Source: Tomocerus qinae (lineage: Eukaryota; Arthropoda; Collembola; Entomobryomorpha; Tomoceridae). Taken from it: a stretch of 64,000 nucleotides of DNA. Every line of letters starts with the position of its first letter. Position 1 is the stretch's first letter. The stretch is from NCBI GenBank assembly GCA_020055645.1, contig CM034547.1:806001-870000 (forward strand), given 5' to 3'. The notes beneath the pieces are model-generated. The model had not been told where the DNA came from, did no database searches, and worked only from the letters and a program-made list of their open reading frames with translations. Positions 34,394-46,109 of this stretch are shown here, piece by piece. A program made the translations under genes and the position numbers.

Positions 34394-35020
34394 TGAGTGG
34401 TATGAATAAGGTCTACCTTATGCTTTTACTTAAAGTTTTTGAAGTAAAAGGTTCCTTTGGTATGAATAAAAATATTAGCAATTACTTTTGCTTATGCTTA
34501 ATCTACGAGTAAAAGTATTTTCTAATTTTCATGAAGCATTTACTACCGTTAGAAGTAAATACTACATTTTGGTATGAATAACATCTTGAATTTATTTCTA
34601 CTTTGAGTATTTGCTTCAAAAATTTGAAGCTTCTCCGATAGCAACTTCACCTTCACCTTTTACTTTTCCACGCAAAAGAGTAGCATTGGTAGGATTTACG
34701 ATTAATTTTCTAAAGTAACTCATAGATAACTCTGACCGGTTACTTATATCCATGACCACGAAATTGCATTTGTGAATTGAAGAGTATAGGTGTGATTCGT
34801 TGCTGGTCTCTGATTGGCTGAGTCATAGTAACCAAATTTTGTTGTGTACAAAATGAGAAGTAAATACTACAATTGCAAAGTATTTGCTTGACAGTAAAAG
34901 TTTTCTTTTATTCATTCGATTTGAAGGAAATGCATTTGCTTCTACCTTTTACTTCAAGTCTAGACCTTTTACTTCTACTTTTACTTTGTAGTAAATACTT
35001 ATTCTTATTCATACCACTCA
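34394..35020. mobile_element. Inverted-repeat element with TGAGTGGTATGAATAAG ends (627 bp)
   Basis: The left end TGAGTGGTATGAATAAG is matched exactly by CTTATTCATACCACTCA on the right. The interior repeats GGTATGAATAA and TTTTACTTYTA words many times on both strands. No transposase frame. Confidence 0.82.
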
Positions 35021-35667
35021 ATGTCGTCAGTTGCTGGTGGAAAAAATATTTAATACCCGCGAAAAGCTATATTTAACATTGGCGGCTTAGCAACTTAAAA
35101 AATACGATTATAACAACCTGAAAATATTTAGTGGAAAAACGTGAAGAATTTATTGAAATATTTTAAACCCTCATTTATTATTTGATATAATAAGAGGTAG
35201 AGTTAATAGACTGTGAATACTTCATGTATGTGTCAGCGCCAAACTGTTCTGTTCTGGTCTGTTTCGCGCTGATATCCTTGAAAAAGTTGATGTATAATTT
35301 TTCTAATGAGGTTTATTTAAATGTGGAATACCCAGCCATTAAAACAAGGATATTCTATCATAATAAAAGTAGTCCTTGTGAACTTTCATTAAAAGTTCTC
35401 TGGAAACTTATTTTCTAGGTTGCAAGCAGATTAGCAACGTTTTACATGTTCGGATGTTGGGCTGCAAGCCCTAAGCAATTTTTTTCCCCTGCCAATGTAT
35501 CATCATTTTTTGACTGCATAATAGTACAGTACAAAGTACAACTAAGAACTAACAGTAGTACTGTTTCATTTGCCTGGAAGTATCGTTGAGATCACGGCCC
35601 TTTCTATGCTCTGCTACTATACTACTATGGATTTTGTACAATTTTCGATATTCCTGACAGGATCGAA
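35021..35667. other. 3' flank of the sugar transporter
   Basis: Downstream of the transporter stop. The nearest canonical polyadenylation hexamer seen on the minus strand (AATAAA, about 35304-35309) is some 360 bp past the stop and is only a candidate. Nothing else was recognised. Confidence 0.35.
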
Positions 35668-35971
35668 TTACATGCCCATGGGGGAGGGCCTAAAATTGGC
35701 AAGCGAAGAGATTCTACGGAAGGGTCGCACTAAATTCTTTTCTATGTCCTCTAAACTTTTACCTTGGGTTTCGGGCACGTAGAAAATGATAAAAAACAGG
35801 CCTAAAAAGCATATGATTCCAAACAACAAAAATGCACTGTGAGCTCCAAAGGCCGTCACGAATTGAGGGAAGGATTTGGTGACAATAAAAGTACAAGTCC
35901 AATTAAATGCAGTAGCAGTCGCTGCTGCTGACCCTCGAATACGCCCGGGAAATACTTCCCCCATCATCAAC
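35668..35971 (-). CDS. Sugar transporter exon 6 (C-terminus)
   Basis: Acceptor TCTTTTTACAG then GTTGATG; TAA stop at 35668-35670. Encodes [15 protein letters not shown] (loop 10-11), TM11-12, PETQGK and a short Arg-rich tail. Confidence 0.92.
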
Positions 35972-38900
35972 CTGTAAAAAGAATCTTTATCTCAATACGC
36001 AATTTAATTTGTCTAGCCCGCGCTTGGCCATTAAAAATACAGAATGGCAGGAATGTTTGAGTCAAGAAACAAAAAAGCAATACCTTTTTTACACAAAAGG
36101 AATACCTTTGCTACAAAATTGGTACCTTATTTTTTACAAATCGAATTTTCCAAATTTTGAGACTGGAAAAACAAAGATATTGGCAAACATAACTAAAATT
36201 TAATTTAAAAAATTCTCTATCGAACCTGAGGCTGATTTTAGCAACCTCAAAATAGAAATAAATCTCCACAGTGTTTTTCATACAACTTCAAACTTTGCGC
36301 GTTAAAATTTTTTAAAAACTAGGTCTTCAGGATTGGTAAATATTTATGGGTTAGATTTAAAATAAAACACGTTTGCCCTTACTCATCGCGTCGCAGTTCT
36401 CCAATGTGGAATTTGCTACCCTTAAACCCGACCTTAAATTAACGTTATGAATGGATATAAAAATTCTCACCAAGGTATAGGGCCGAATCCAAGTGAGAAA
36501 GCGACGACAAACATCATGACCCCGATTAACGGTATCCAACCCAGTCCCTCCGTGAGATGGGTTTCGTACTCCTTGAGATAAAAAAACGCTCCTAGAGTCC
36601 CTAAGCAGGCGATCATCAACACATCTGAGATGATGAGGAGGACTTTTCTGCCGAGTCTGTCGATGACGACGTTTGCAACGAACGTCGCGGCAAAGTTGAC
36701 TACGCCTACTATGATTGCACATAAATTACTGTTCACGTTTGACCCGGAAAGCTCGAAGATTTGGACCGTGTAGAAAATGACTGCATTGATCCCACTGAAT
36801 TGTTGGAAGAACATGAGACCTAACGACGTGATCAAAGGCTTCACATACGTCTTCCCCAACAAATCCTTCATCTTAGTCGCATATTTCTTTGACAAGATGT
36901 GCGTGTTTTTTATCTCGTTCATTTCCGTTCGGATATCCGTAGCGGCTCCTCTAAACCATTGCAAAGATTTCACTGCTTCAGACTCCTTACCTAAAATACC
37001 AAAATAGAAAATAAGTGCTGGTAGAATTTATACAGTAATCTGGCTAGAGCACAGGCTTACACGATTTTTACGTGTAATTTTCATTTCATTATAGTTTATT
37101 AGTGTTAATATTGGTATGGTATGGTTTATTGACAATTTTTTCGAATAACCGGTTACAATCAAATTATAGCAAGTTTACTTCCATCATTATCACTACGCTA
37201 ATTGTTAATAAAAATGATAAACTTAAATACTAAACTTGTCAGTCATTAGTGAACAAATAAATGTATATAAATATATAATATTGATTACCGTTGGCCATGT
37301 ACCAGCGCGGGGTTTCGGGAATCAAAGCCATGCATATAAGAAACGGAATGGACAGAACCGCTCCTAGAAACGCTTGTGCACTCCAATCAAGGAAGTAACC
37401 AGCCGTGTAGCAAATCAGAATTCCTAGAAAAATATTAACGATGTTTGAAAGATCATTTTTGTCATCTTTAATAATCAAAATAATTATTTTGGCATTGAAT
37501 AATCTTTACATGAAATGTTAAAAATAGTCATTAACATTAAAAGTATTTTATTTTTCATAGAGAGACATTCGAGGCAGACTAAAGTTTAGTGCATAAATGT
37601 TTTTTTTAAATTATGCCTCATTCTCTATTCTGATTACCCAGAAATTTTATTTTTCCTTGTTTTCTGCTTTTCCTTGTGTCTCGATCCCTATGAATTTTTT
37701 AAGGTTTTTCTTCTTTTTTATAATACTAATGTATTTATTTTAATTTTTTGTACCGTACCAACATTTCCAATGGTAGTGGGTAGAAGTCCAAGTGTTCCTC
37801 TGACTTCTGGCTGAACAGTTTCGGCTAAGTAGACAGGAAGGGATAAAGATGCTACGCCCACGCAAAATCCTGCAATCGATCTCGCTACATAGAGCATCCA
37901 AACGTTCTGTGCCATCGCGATTAGCAGCCAAGCTGTTGTCATTCCATAATTATATTATTTATACTACACAAATAGAAACGGAAACTAGGAAAGGAAGCGC
38001 ACAAATAAACTTGTGTTTATAAAAATAGTAATCTATAATATTTGTACGCTTTATATCAACCGGGGAAAGTCCAAGCCCCATGCCATGTTTTAAAACAGGG
38101 ATTAGAAAAAATCCATCGCGAAAAGGGTATTGTATTGTATTTATATTCATTTTATATCCATAAAAATTAGTCAAGGGGTTAACCATGCGTTTGCGTTTAT
38201 TACGACGTTATTACATACGTTTACAATTATTATTTATTAGGAATGGGATTGAATAGAAAAGATACGTACAAAGTATAAAGGGGAGGGCGGTTGCCAAAAT
38301 CGTCGTTTTTCTTCCTAACTTTTCTATTAAAGTTCCTCCGATAATTCCGCCTACAAGGGCTCCCAACGGCAATAGGCTTCCAATCCATGACTCCTGTTCA
38401 TACAAATATTAACAGGTATACTATAATAGAATTATGACATTTTTCAATTCGCTAAGTCATTAAAAAAGTGAAGTAGCCCACAAATGAAAATTTTGCCTTT
38501 TAGCTACCATCAACTTTTAAGTGCCTAGTGGAATAAACTCGTAATCAGCGGGAATTATAAAGTTTTAACTGCTTGGTAAATAAATGAGCCTGGATGTTGA
38601 ATTATTGAAATGAAACTGTAATTTAATTTATAAACTGCAAAAATTGTGAGACTTTTCCACACATGGGACCGCTTGCGAGGTTAGGGAGTCTAACCTCGTA
38701 GCCGTAGCCAAATATAATGAACATGAACAAACAGCCCCACCCTCCCCCCAAACGGTGAAATGTAATTGGATTTGGATGCTTCCTTTCAAAATTTTACAAT
38801 TCTTCAGCGCTATTCTGCTAACTTGGCTAACTAACTACTACAGTATTGGGTTGGCTTTATTATACTTTATAGAAAAAATCGATCGGCAGCCCAGTATGTG

Positions 38901-40917
38901 TGTGTCTATCTATCTACAAAAGTGGCTTGGTGTATGGCCTCAGAATTGAGCTCTACAAGATCATATTTGGAAAAGTTTGTACAGCTTAAAGTTCTTACAA
39001 ATCCGCGACATTTGTCAAAAACTTGACATCGTATTCGTATTTAATAAGTAGCAACAGTATCAAGCACTTAATGCTCTTGAGGTAATTTTTAAAACATGTC
39101 GCATTAAAATTTATCTAGTAGTTTACAAGATATTGATGATTCCTGTAATGACCAATATCGGGTCATTTAGGACCTTTTCGAAAAAAATGTCATAACTCAA
39201 AAAGTTGAATGAAAGCCCCATTCTGAGACCACGCACCATTGCGGTAATATTTCTACGGTCCCTTTAAAGCCAATTTCATCCAAATCCGTCCAGCCGTTTA
39301 GGCTGTGGAGGTCAATTTAAGTCAAAAGGTGAAAGATTTTGAAAAAACCGCCATAGCTTCTGAACGTAGCATTTAAAATAAGAATATTTCGGAAAAATCT
39401 TATCTTATAAAGTACGTTCAGCCTCTCAAGTGGGACCCCTCAACGTGAAAATTATTTCCCTACCTTCAAGGCAACCCGGTGCAGATCTCTATGGAAAATA
39501 AAAAGTGGTATGCGCGAGCTCACCAATGACGTCACAACGTATTTTAAATGGCAACCCCCGAGGAGTGGCCTGATTGTTCCGAAACTCCAATAGATTTATT
39601 TTATACTAGTGAACCCAGCTAATGGGCAAATCTAGCACACAAGAGAAATTCAGCAGGCCACGCATCACAGTAATAAAAACAATTTCGAAATTCGAAAGCA
39701 TCCCATTAGGTTATTAAGTTAACTTTGTAACTGCAAAGTATATTTAAATTAATATACTTTTATTTTCTACAGTGGTAGGTAAAATTAGCTGCAGCCACAA
39801 ATTTCTGATAAAAAGGAATTTCCTACACCAAAATAATAACTGTGGATTGTAGCATCAAATACAGAGAACAATGAAAGACTCTATTTTCGAAAAAGATCCC
39901 ACAAAGTTACCAAAAAGCTCCCTTTGAAAATCAAAAAAATTCGATTCCCCGTGGATTTTGGAAAATCATACAAAATCCATGAGTACAACTTACGAATAAA
40001 ATATTTTTAAAGAATAAATAGTGGTATTACCAAGTACTGTTATTTATTTTAATTCTACAAAAAGATGTCGCAACTGGCACGAAGGAATCAAAGGGTAGTA
40101 AAAAGTAAACCCAGCTCTACTAAATTATAATGTTGAATAAGTTTGTCGATGTAGCAGAACCAGTTTGGATTAGAAGTTTTGAAATGCTATTTAATACGCA
40201 CATTACTATCATTACGAAATGTTCCCTTTCGCTATAATCATTTCCATTCGATCACCCCTCACATCCAACCTATGTTTTCTATTATTATTATGATGTTATA
40301 ATAATAATATGAAACAACTCATTTCGGTGGTTTAGAGAATTTGGGCTTGCGTATTTTGCTTTTTTGCTTTTAAGGAGCCTGCATATATTACGTGTGCAGT
40401 TGATGGGAGGAGGAGGTTCTCAAAAGTATTGCAGTCAGCACTTGCGTTACATATGTGGGAGTGGGTTTTTGCGTTACCTAATATATTCAGGCTCCCTAGG
40501 CTCTCCCTACCACACGTACATACATAGACAGGTAAATTTATCAAGTCTACGATTATAAATAGAGATGCCATTACTTTTTAGTATATTATATTCTATTTTC
40601 CTTGTCTTCAAGGTATCAGATATAGTCATATATGAAATCTAGGTTCGAAGATTTGAGAACATGTCTGATTTATGATTTAATAATTCAGAATATTTAAAAT
40701 ATACAAATTTTACCTCAGGTCCGTTTTTCTCTATTATTAGAGTTGAATTATTCTCTTCTGTCATTTTTGGGAGAGCAGTCGACGTAAAAGCCGAACCAAA
40801 TCCGATAATCATCGATCCCAGCGAGACTGAAATAGCTGCCATAACCTGCAGCAAATTCAAAAATTTGGAAGTCAGCCTCATTTTGTGCCTTTTATTTTCA
40901 GCAGTTTGGTGAAACAT
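35668..40917 (-). CDS. Facilitated trehalose/sugar transporter (Tret1-like, MFS), complete six-exon gene
   Basis: Exons 40714-40917, 38270-38393, 37759-37932, 37289-37423, 36471-36990 and 35668-35971 join in matching phases to 1461 nt, a 486-residue protein, the usual family length. MFS sugar-transporter signatures appear in order: [17 protein letters not shown] in TM1 (24-40), LGRK in loop 2-3 (94-97), [17 protein letters not shown] in TM4, [17 protein letters not shown] (loop 4-5), PETPRW after TM6 (203-208), [12 protein letters not shown] in TM7 (275-286), DRLGRK in loop 8-9 (323-328), GFGPIPW in TM10 (380-386) and [12 protein letters not shown] after TM12 (452-463). It should move trehalose or hexose across the plasma membrane by facilitated diffusion. 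The Tret1/glucose-transporter group is sure; substrate is inferred. ATG at 40917 is the first in-frame start. It lies antisense to, and downstream of, RBX2 exon 1. Confidence 0.93.
36471..36990 (-). CDS. Sugar transporter exon 5
   Basis: Acceptor GGTATTTTAG then GTAAGGAG; donor CCTTG|GTGAGA. Encodes the central cytosolic loop ([14 protein letters not shown]) and TM7 to TM10 start. Phase 1 in, phase 2 out. Confidence 0.92.
37289..37423 (-). CDS. Sugar transporter exon 4
   Basis: Acceptor AATATTTTTCTAG then GAATTCTG; donor AACG|GTAATC. Encodes [15 protein letters not shown]6 and [10 protein letters not shown]. Phase 1 at both ends. Confidence 0.9.
37759..37932 (-). CDS. Sugar transporter exon 3
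   Basis: Acceptor ATGACAACAG then CTTGGCTG; donor GTTG|GTACGG. Encodes [20 protein letters not shown] through [14 protein letters not shown]. Phase 1 at both ends. Confidence 0.9.
38270..38393 (-). CDS. Sugar transporter exon 2
   Basis: Acceptor TTTGTATGAACAG then GAGTCATGG; donor CTTT|GTACGT. Encodes [20 protein letters not shown] and the LGRK loop. Phase 0 in, phase 1 out. Confidence 0.9.
38394..40713. other. Sugar transporter intron 1 (2.3 kb)
   Basis: No exon was seen. A block at 39160-39480 with ATAACTCAAAAAGTTGAATG and CAAATCCGTCCAGCCGTTTA resembles sequences common in insect dispersed repeats. A repeat piece shared with about 29880-29960 lies at 40495-40555. Confidence 0.5.
40714..40917 (-). 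CDS. Sugar transporter exon 1
   Basis: 68 codons from ATG to donor CCTGAG|GTAAAA, phase 0, covering the N-terminus and TM1 and the start of the first outer loop (NNST sequon near 57-60). A TTTGCTGCAG site just before GTTATGGC could act as an alternative acceptor if an upstream exon supplies another N-terminus. Confidence 0.85.
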
Positions 40918-41073
40918 TTAACGCGGCTGGATATAGACAGCGGGATCTGGTTTCCTCAATTACCCCCGTTTTCCCCGCTGCCCCTCCCCCGTTGCCTCAA
41001 GTTAGGCCACTTAACCTACATTACCTTCCCAACGGGGGCAACGAATTCAATAGATTAGGTAGGCACATTAGAA

Positions 41074-41290
41074 GCAATTTTTAGCGATCCGATCCAGACT
41101 ATCCAAAGCAAATAAAAAATGTAATCGATCCGAACCGATCCTCCAAAACAATTTTAGCGATCCGATCCGGCTTAGCAAAAAAATTTTCGGATCCTATCCG
41201 AGCTGCTGTCATTCTAAAATTTAAGCGATCCGATCTGAACTTAACTAGTCCTCCAGAAAAATTCGAGCGGGTTCGGATCGCTAAAACATG
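41074..41290. mobile_element. MITE rich in GCGATCCGATCC
   Basis: The left end TTTTTAGCGATCCGATCC is mirrored by GGTTCGGATCGCTAAAA on the right; the same word recurs inside at 41154 and 41222 in both orientations. It lies about 160 bp upstream of the sugar transporter start codon. Confidence 0.68.
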
Positions 41291-42831
41291 ACGTTGCATG
41301 TGTGTGAACAATGTTTTAACTTGTAGTGAAAATAGTTGTTGAACAAGAAAACTTCAAATCCTTGCTTAAGATTTATTTCTCAAAAAAACTTTGTCTACAA
41401 CGATTTTCAGACAGATTAATAATTGATTAGATTGAGATTGATTACTTTTTTGATATACAAACCAGCAAGGAACATACGAAGAACAGCTTAGAAGGCTTCC
41501 ATACGTTTCCCAAGTATATCTCTCATCAGAGCTCCTTGCTGTCTGTAAACTGCCCCTACCCAGAGTTCTATTTCTGCCGGCTTTTTTACAATTTGCCCAC
41601 CCAATCGGGCAAAAGGGGAAAAAGTACCTAAAATTCAATTCCGCCAATAATACATCCTTTATTGTATTATTTAGCCCCATTTTGACTTTTACCCCTTTTG
41701 CCCACTAGTCACCTCGCAATTTACCCGCCCAGCGCCCACTAGCCTCTTTTGCCCCTAGAAACCAAGCCACTACCCACCAGCTATTGAACTCTGCCCCTAA
41801 CACATCACTTTTTGCACCAAATTACAAAATCACTTCCCATGATCATGAACCATGAAATACCCCTTAGGTCTAGACACCCTCAAACTGGTGTTGAGGGTGG
41901 AGTGGCGGGGGTGGGGGCCGGCGGGGTACGCGCCCCGTAAGGAGCGCGAAATTTTTTTGAAAGGGGGGCACAGGAGTATAGGAAAATGACCTTAAAATTT
42001 CATTGTCATGTAATAATAATATCATTCATTTAACCATTGCGACTTCCTTTATACTCTCATTCTCTAATTCATCATTTGATTTGATAGTTTTATGATAAAA
42101 TATATAAAAATTTCCAAAAGATCTTAAAAATTTGACCAAAATCTGGGATCCCTCAATCCGGTGGGGCAGTTTCTAGACCCCCTCAACCCCTTATAAACCT
42201 GTAGGGATTTCGTTGTAATTTGTAGTGGAATATACTTACATTTACGAAAACCCTGATTTAATAATATCACCTCTTCCATGAAATCTTGTTTATAGCGCTA
42301 AAAGCCGATTTTCAGGTCGATTAATGGATTATTTTGATAATACTAACCTGAGAAAATGTGCATTTTGGCTGTTCAATGGGTCCCTTTATAAGAGAAACTG
42401 GGACTTCAAGGTTACAATGAGTATCCGACCGGAGAAGCATTTCTTCGCTTAATAATTGTACAAAAATTTGGAAATGATTTTCTTTGCCTCAGTTGACTAC
42501 TAATACTAACGTTTAGTGTTTAGTTTAACTGATTTGATTATTAAAAAAGGACGGAATTAGTATTCTAGTTGTTATAATTTTCTAGACGAATATTGAAAGG
42601 TATTTCATGCGAAAGTTGTGGGATCAGTTGATGAGTGAGCAGGGTAGATGGATGGAACTGGCAGTGACCGGCTGAATCTCTTTATAAAGAAGGTCAAGTT
42701 GATTTTAACTGTCTTGGTCATTGGCCAATAAGTGTTTAGTACGAGTGAGTGTGATGTGAAGTTAATTGAAACTTGATCAATTACGATGGACGACTAACCG
42801 ACTGCGTCATTTCATTTCATGGATTCCTAGT
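41291..42831. other. Upstream region of the sugar transporter
   Basis: Contains repeat-derived pieces (41470-41550 shared with about 30020-30090) and a short G-rich block at 41890-41940 (GGCGGGGTACGCGCCCCGTA) resembling the end of GC-rich MITEs. No exon was recognised. Confidence 0.45.
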
Positions 42832-43113
42832 CAGTGTTCCATTTTAGCCGGCTACAAATGAATTTGACCAGCCAGCCGGCTAAAAAGGATGAAATGGCTG
42901 GTGGCCAAGATGGCCAAAAATCATGGTTCTTTAAATTTCACGCCAAATCAAAGATGATTTTCTCGGTTCACGTGGCCCCATTTGACTATTTTTGGCCATT
43001 TCAGCCATTTTGACTATTTTAGCCACTGGCTAACAAAGAATTTCAACCAGCCGGCCGGCCGGCCATTTTAGACAGCCATTTTAACCAACCAGCCGGCTGG
43101 TTACCGAACACTG
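42832..43113. mobile_element. hAT-type MITE (282 bp) with 8-bp target duplication TTCCTAGT
   Basis: Begins CAGTGTTCCATTTTAGCCGG and ends CTGGTTACCGAACACTG. Direct repeats TTCCTAGT lie at 42824-42831 and 43114-43121. Interior filled with AGCCGGC, GGCCAT and TTTTAGCC words. Confidence 0.92.
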
Positions 43114-43210
43114 TTCCTAGTGTGATAATAATATTATTTTTATCACCATCATTCATCCTACGTGCAATGGCAATGACAATAATTTTTAATAAAAATATGT
43201 TTACATTTAG

Positions 43211-43321
43211 TTGATACTTCCAGCAACCTCGCGGAGAAAATTTTGAAAAAAGTGACCACGTGATACATGTATTAAGAGCCAAGTGGATGGACGTGGTCAC
43301 TGCGGTTGCTGGAAGTATCAA
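43211..43321. mobile_element. Nested-palindrome MITE (111 bp)
   Basis: Outer ends TTGATACTTCCAGCAACC and complement; inside, GTGACCACGTGATACATG and CATGGACGTGGTCAC-like arms form a second hairpin. The middle (TGTATTAAGAGCCAAGTGGA) matches the palindrome flank at 1520-1545. Confidence 0.78.
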
Positions 43322-43839
43322 CGTAAATAAGATCTCTTCTTATTACGTGATTAATCAACTAGTTTACATTTTAGTAAGTAGCGGAATGCTCTATACTTTA
43401 TGAAAATCAACTTTTTGTCACGTCAGTTGAGCTATAATAAATACATTTTCCTCACAATTTTAATTATAAATATCTTTACCGTTTTTGAAACATCTTTGAC
43501 ATCATATCATTCTCTGGTTTTAACTTTTTAGCTATAAATTGTCATCGAATTTTGAATCTACCCCTAAATATTTTCAGTAGCGTAAGTGTTATTGAATTTT
43601 CCAGTGCAGGTCCAGAAGATCGCAGTATATTCTTTTTACAGTATAAATGTTTTGAAATTTCTTTAAAATCCCTTTTTAGGTACAATATTATTCAAAATGC
43701 CAATTTTTGAAAAGTTTCTTAAAAGTCGAATTTGAAAAATTGTGTAAGAGTGTTTAAATTCCATTTTTATAATTCGTTCCGCTAGTTTGTTACATCCCGT
43801 ATTTCCGTTGCATTACAGTGGTTTGCCAAGTGTATATTC

Positions 43840-44562
43840 CAGTGATGGGCAAGCAAGAGGACTTATTTTGGAATGAGCAAGTGTGAGACGAGTCCCGGAC
43901 TCATCTTTCACGGTTGCAGAGGACTACTAGAGGACTTAATTATCACCTGTGGATTTTGGGAGGACTTTATTAACTGTCGCGTGCAAGGCCGCAGCGAGGG
44001 GGGGCACGTGCCCCCCCTCCCCGAAATCGAGAAAAATAAAGAAATTTTTGTCTAAAATTGCAAAAAAGGGCTAAAATTTTCAATTTTTTCTCGGTGCCCC
44101 TCCCGAAATTTTTTTCTGGCTGCGGCCCTGACTAAGTGGACTATTGAGAGGACTTTATTTTGCACGGCTGACTTTCGGAGGACTTCGAGAGGACTTTATA
44201 GTAATCAGTCACGTGACTGGGAGGACTTGAGAGGACTTTTATTAGTGAGGACTTATATCTCATGTGTTTGAGTCTGGGAGGACTCTTAAATTTTGTGAGG
44301 ACTTATCCCAATGGTGGATTTCGGAGGACTTTGGGAAGACTTAATTAATAGTCATGTGACTAGGAGGACTTTATTTCGTGTGTCTGAGATTGAGAGGACT
44401 TTGAGATGACTTTTAATTTAAATGGTCACGTGGCTGAGAGGAGTTATGGGAGGATTTATTTATTGATGTAAAAATTGATACGAGTCTTTCCCACCACATA
44501 GTCCTCTCACTTTGGTTCAGAGGACTAGCGGAGGACTCCAGATGAGCTCACGCCCATCACTG
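43840..44562. mobile_element. hAT-type element (723 bp) packed with GAGGACTT, 8-bp target duplication GTATATTC
   Basis: Ends CAGTGATGGGC and GCCCATCACTG. Direct repeats GTATATTC lie at 43832-43839 and 44563-44570. Words GGACTT/GGACTTT occur more than twenty times, mostly on the plus strand. No transposase. A GC-rich element is nested at about 43983-44128. Confidence 0.93.
43983..44128. mobile_element. GC-rich MITE nested in the GAGGACTT element
   Basis: CAAGGCCGCAGCGAGGGGGG and GCTGCGGCCCTG form the ends; CCCCCCCTCCCCGAAAT and its partial complement occur inside. The sequence is wholly unlike the GAGGACTT host on both sides. Confidence 0.72.
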
Positions 44563-44685
44563 GTATATTCTATATTATATCTGTGAATTATAGGTTAAAC
44601 TTTTTTGATGGTTGTTTGTAAGGCTGAAGGAGGATGAAATAAAGTTTAGTTATTAGTTTATTAATGAAAGAGATAGTTTACTTAC

Positions 44686-44767
44686 ATTGAGGGTCTATTA
44701 ACTCATTTGTTTGTGAGTTTAGCAGCTCAGGGTGAGTGAGTCCTATCACTTCATTCATATGCTCCAT
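44686..44767 (-). CDS. Candidate first coding exon, unassigned
   Basis: From ATG at 44767 the minus strand reads MEHMNEVIGLTHPELLNSQT + NELIDPQ, then a strong donor CAAT|GTAAGT (phase 1). The other two frames contain stops. The next gene on this strand is the sugar transporter, whose exon 1 begins 3.8 kb away, but the phase does not fit a direct join to it. It could be a start exon of an unseen gene or an alternative transporter N-terminus via a further exon. I do not recognise the sequence. Confidence 0.3.
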
Positions 44768-45066
44768 ATATTATTATTTTATTATATAATAACAATCTTT
44801 GTCCGTATGGACATTTTTATCTACAATTCGAGGGCATGAAGAGTAATCGTCGGAATAATAATTCCTTTTATTCCTCCTCATTTTTGTTATCACTTTGGAC
44901 TGCATGGGTTGACATTACTTATTTTGTACAAACTACATATACCATAATATGACGCGAGTCTAATTTTCTAAATATTCCAAATTAATTTCATTAAGTGTGG
45001 GACATACGCGTAGCTATGACACAACAGGCCGCTTTTTGACTATCATATTCAATGAATTTTTCTTTT

Positions 45067-45391
45067 TAGAAAAGTCCCTAAGGATCTGAACTTACTGGAC
45101 CTACGAAGAAGTGTAAATACTCAAAAAAATCACAAGAACTTTCTAAAGAGAAGTCCTGTCGAAAATTTGATATTTTCCATCTTTGCATTGAAAATATCGC
45201 GATTTCAAAGTAAAAAACACTAAAATATGAGTTTTTTGCAATTTTGAAACCGCGATATTTTCAATACAAAGATGGAAAATGTCAAATTTTCGACAGGACT
45301 TCTCTTTAGAAAGTTCCTGTGAATTTTTTGGGTATTTACACTTCTTCGTAGGTCCAGTAAGTTCAGATTCTTAGGGACTTTGCTAAAAATG
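45067..45391. mobile_element. Foldback element, AAAGTCCCTAAGGATCTGA type, copy 2
   Basis: Arms share AAGTCCCTAAGGATCTGAAC + TTACTGGACCTACGAAGAAG, AGAAGTCCTGTCGAAAATTT and AAAATATCGCGATTTCAAA with their complements. GACTATCATATTCAATG just outside the left arm matches the terminal motif of the other foldbacks. Confidence 0.82.
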
Positions 45392-46100
45392 TCATGCAAT
45401 TTTTTCACTTGTATCTTTTTGTCCATGATGTACATGGTAATCAAGGGGTTTAGTGATACGTATCCATAGAGATTTTCTAATTTGCGAATCTATACACCTT
45501 TGGATTGCTTTGGTTCAGTTTGTGTAGTTGTGCACCTGTGGATCTAAGATGCTATATTAATCTTGATATGCCTATATATTTCCCTAGTAGACTTCTTAAA
45601 TAAGGTATCTTTAGCCTCAGTGTGACTTATTAGGATCGAAGCTTTGCTTAGTATCCTTATGAATTTGTCGCCGTCACTCTGTCCGATCGTCTGGGTGTCT
45701 GGTCGTCTGGTCGTCCACTATTAAAAAGGAGCAACTATATTTTTGCAGTGGCATAACTTATTTCAAATCTGATTTTTGCATATGGTAGCAAATGTATTCA
45801 GGAGCAACTAGTTATCATTAGAATTCAAATTTGATGCATCCCCTGGTTTGTGGAAATTATATAAATACAGAAGGTGAGGCAGACAGTAATAGTACGGCAG
45901 GTGAGACAGACGGCGTAGTAGCATAGAGGACTGACTACACACCGCGCTGGTATTAACATGCTCTGAAACTGCGGGAGACAAATGCAATATAAAATAGCTT
46001 CTCTTTAGTGCAACGATTAGTTGAATACAATTTTCGTTTCATTGCAACAATATTGTCACTGCATTGTAACCCAAAAGTGAAAATTGGCTAAAGAAGAGGA
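45392..46100. other. Stretch without recognisable genes
   Basis: Contains a TCCGATCGTCTGGGTGTCTG low-complexity block at about 45680-45720. Nothing else was supported. Confidence 0.45.
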
Positions 46101-46109
46101 TTTTTGTCC

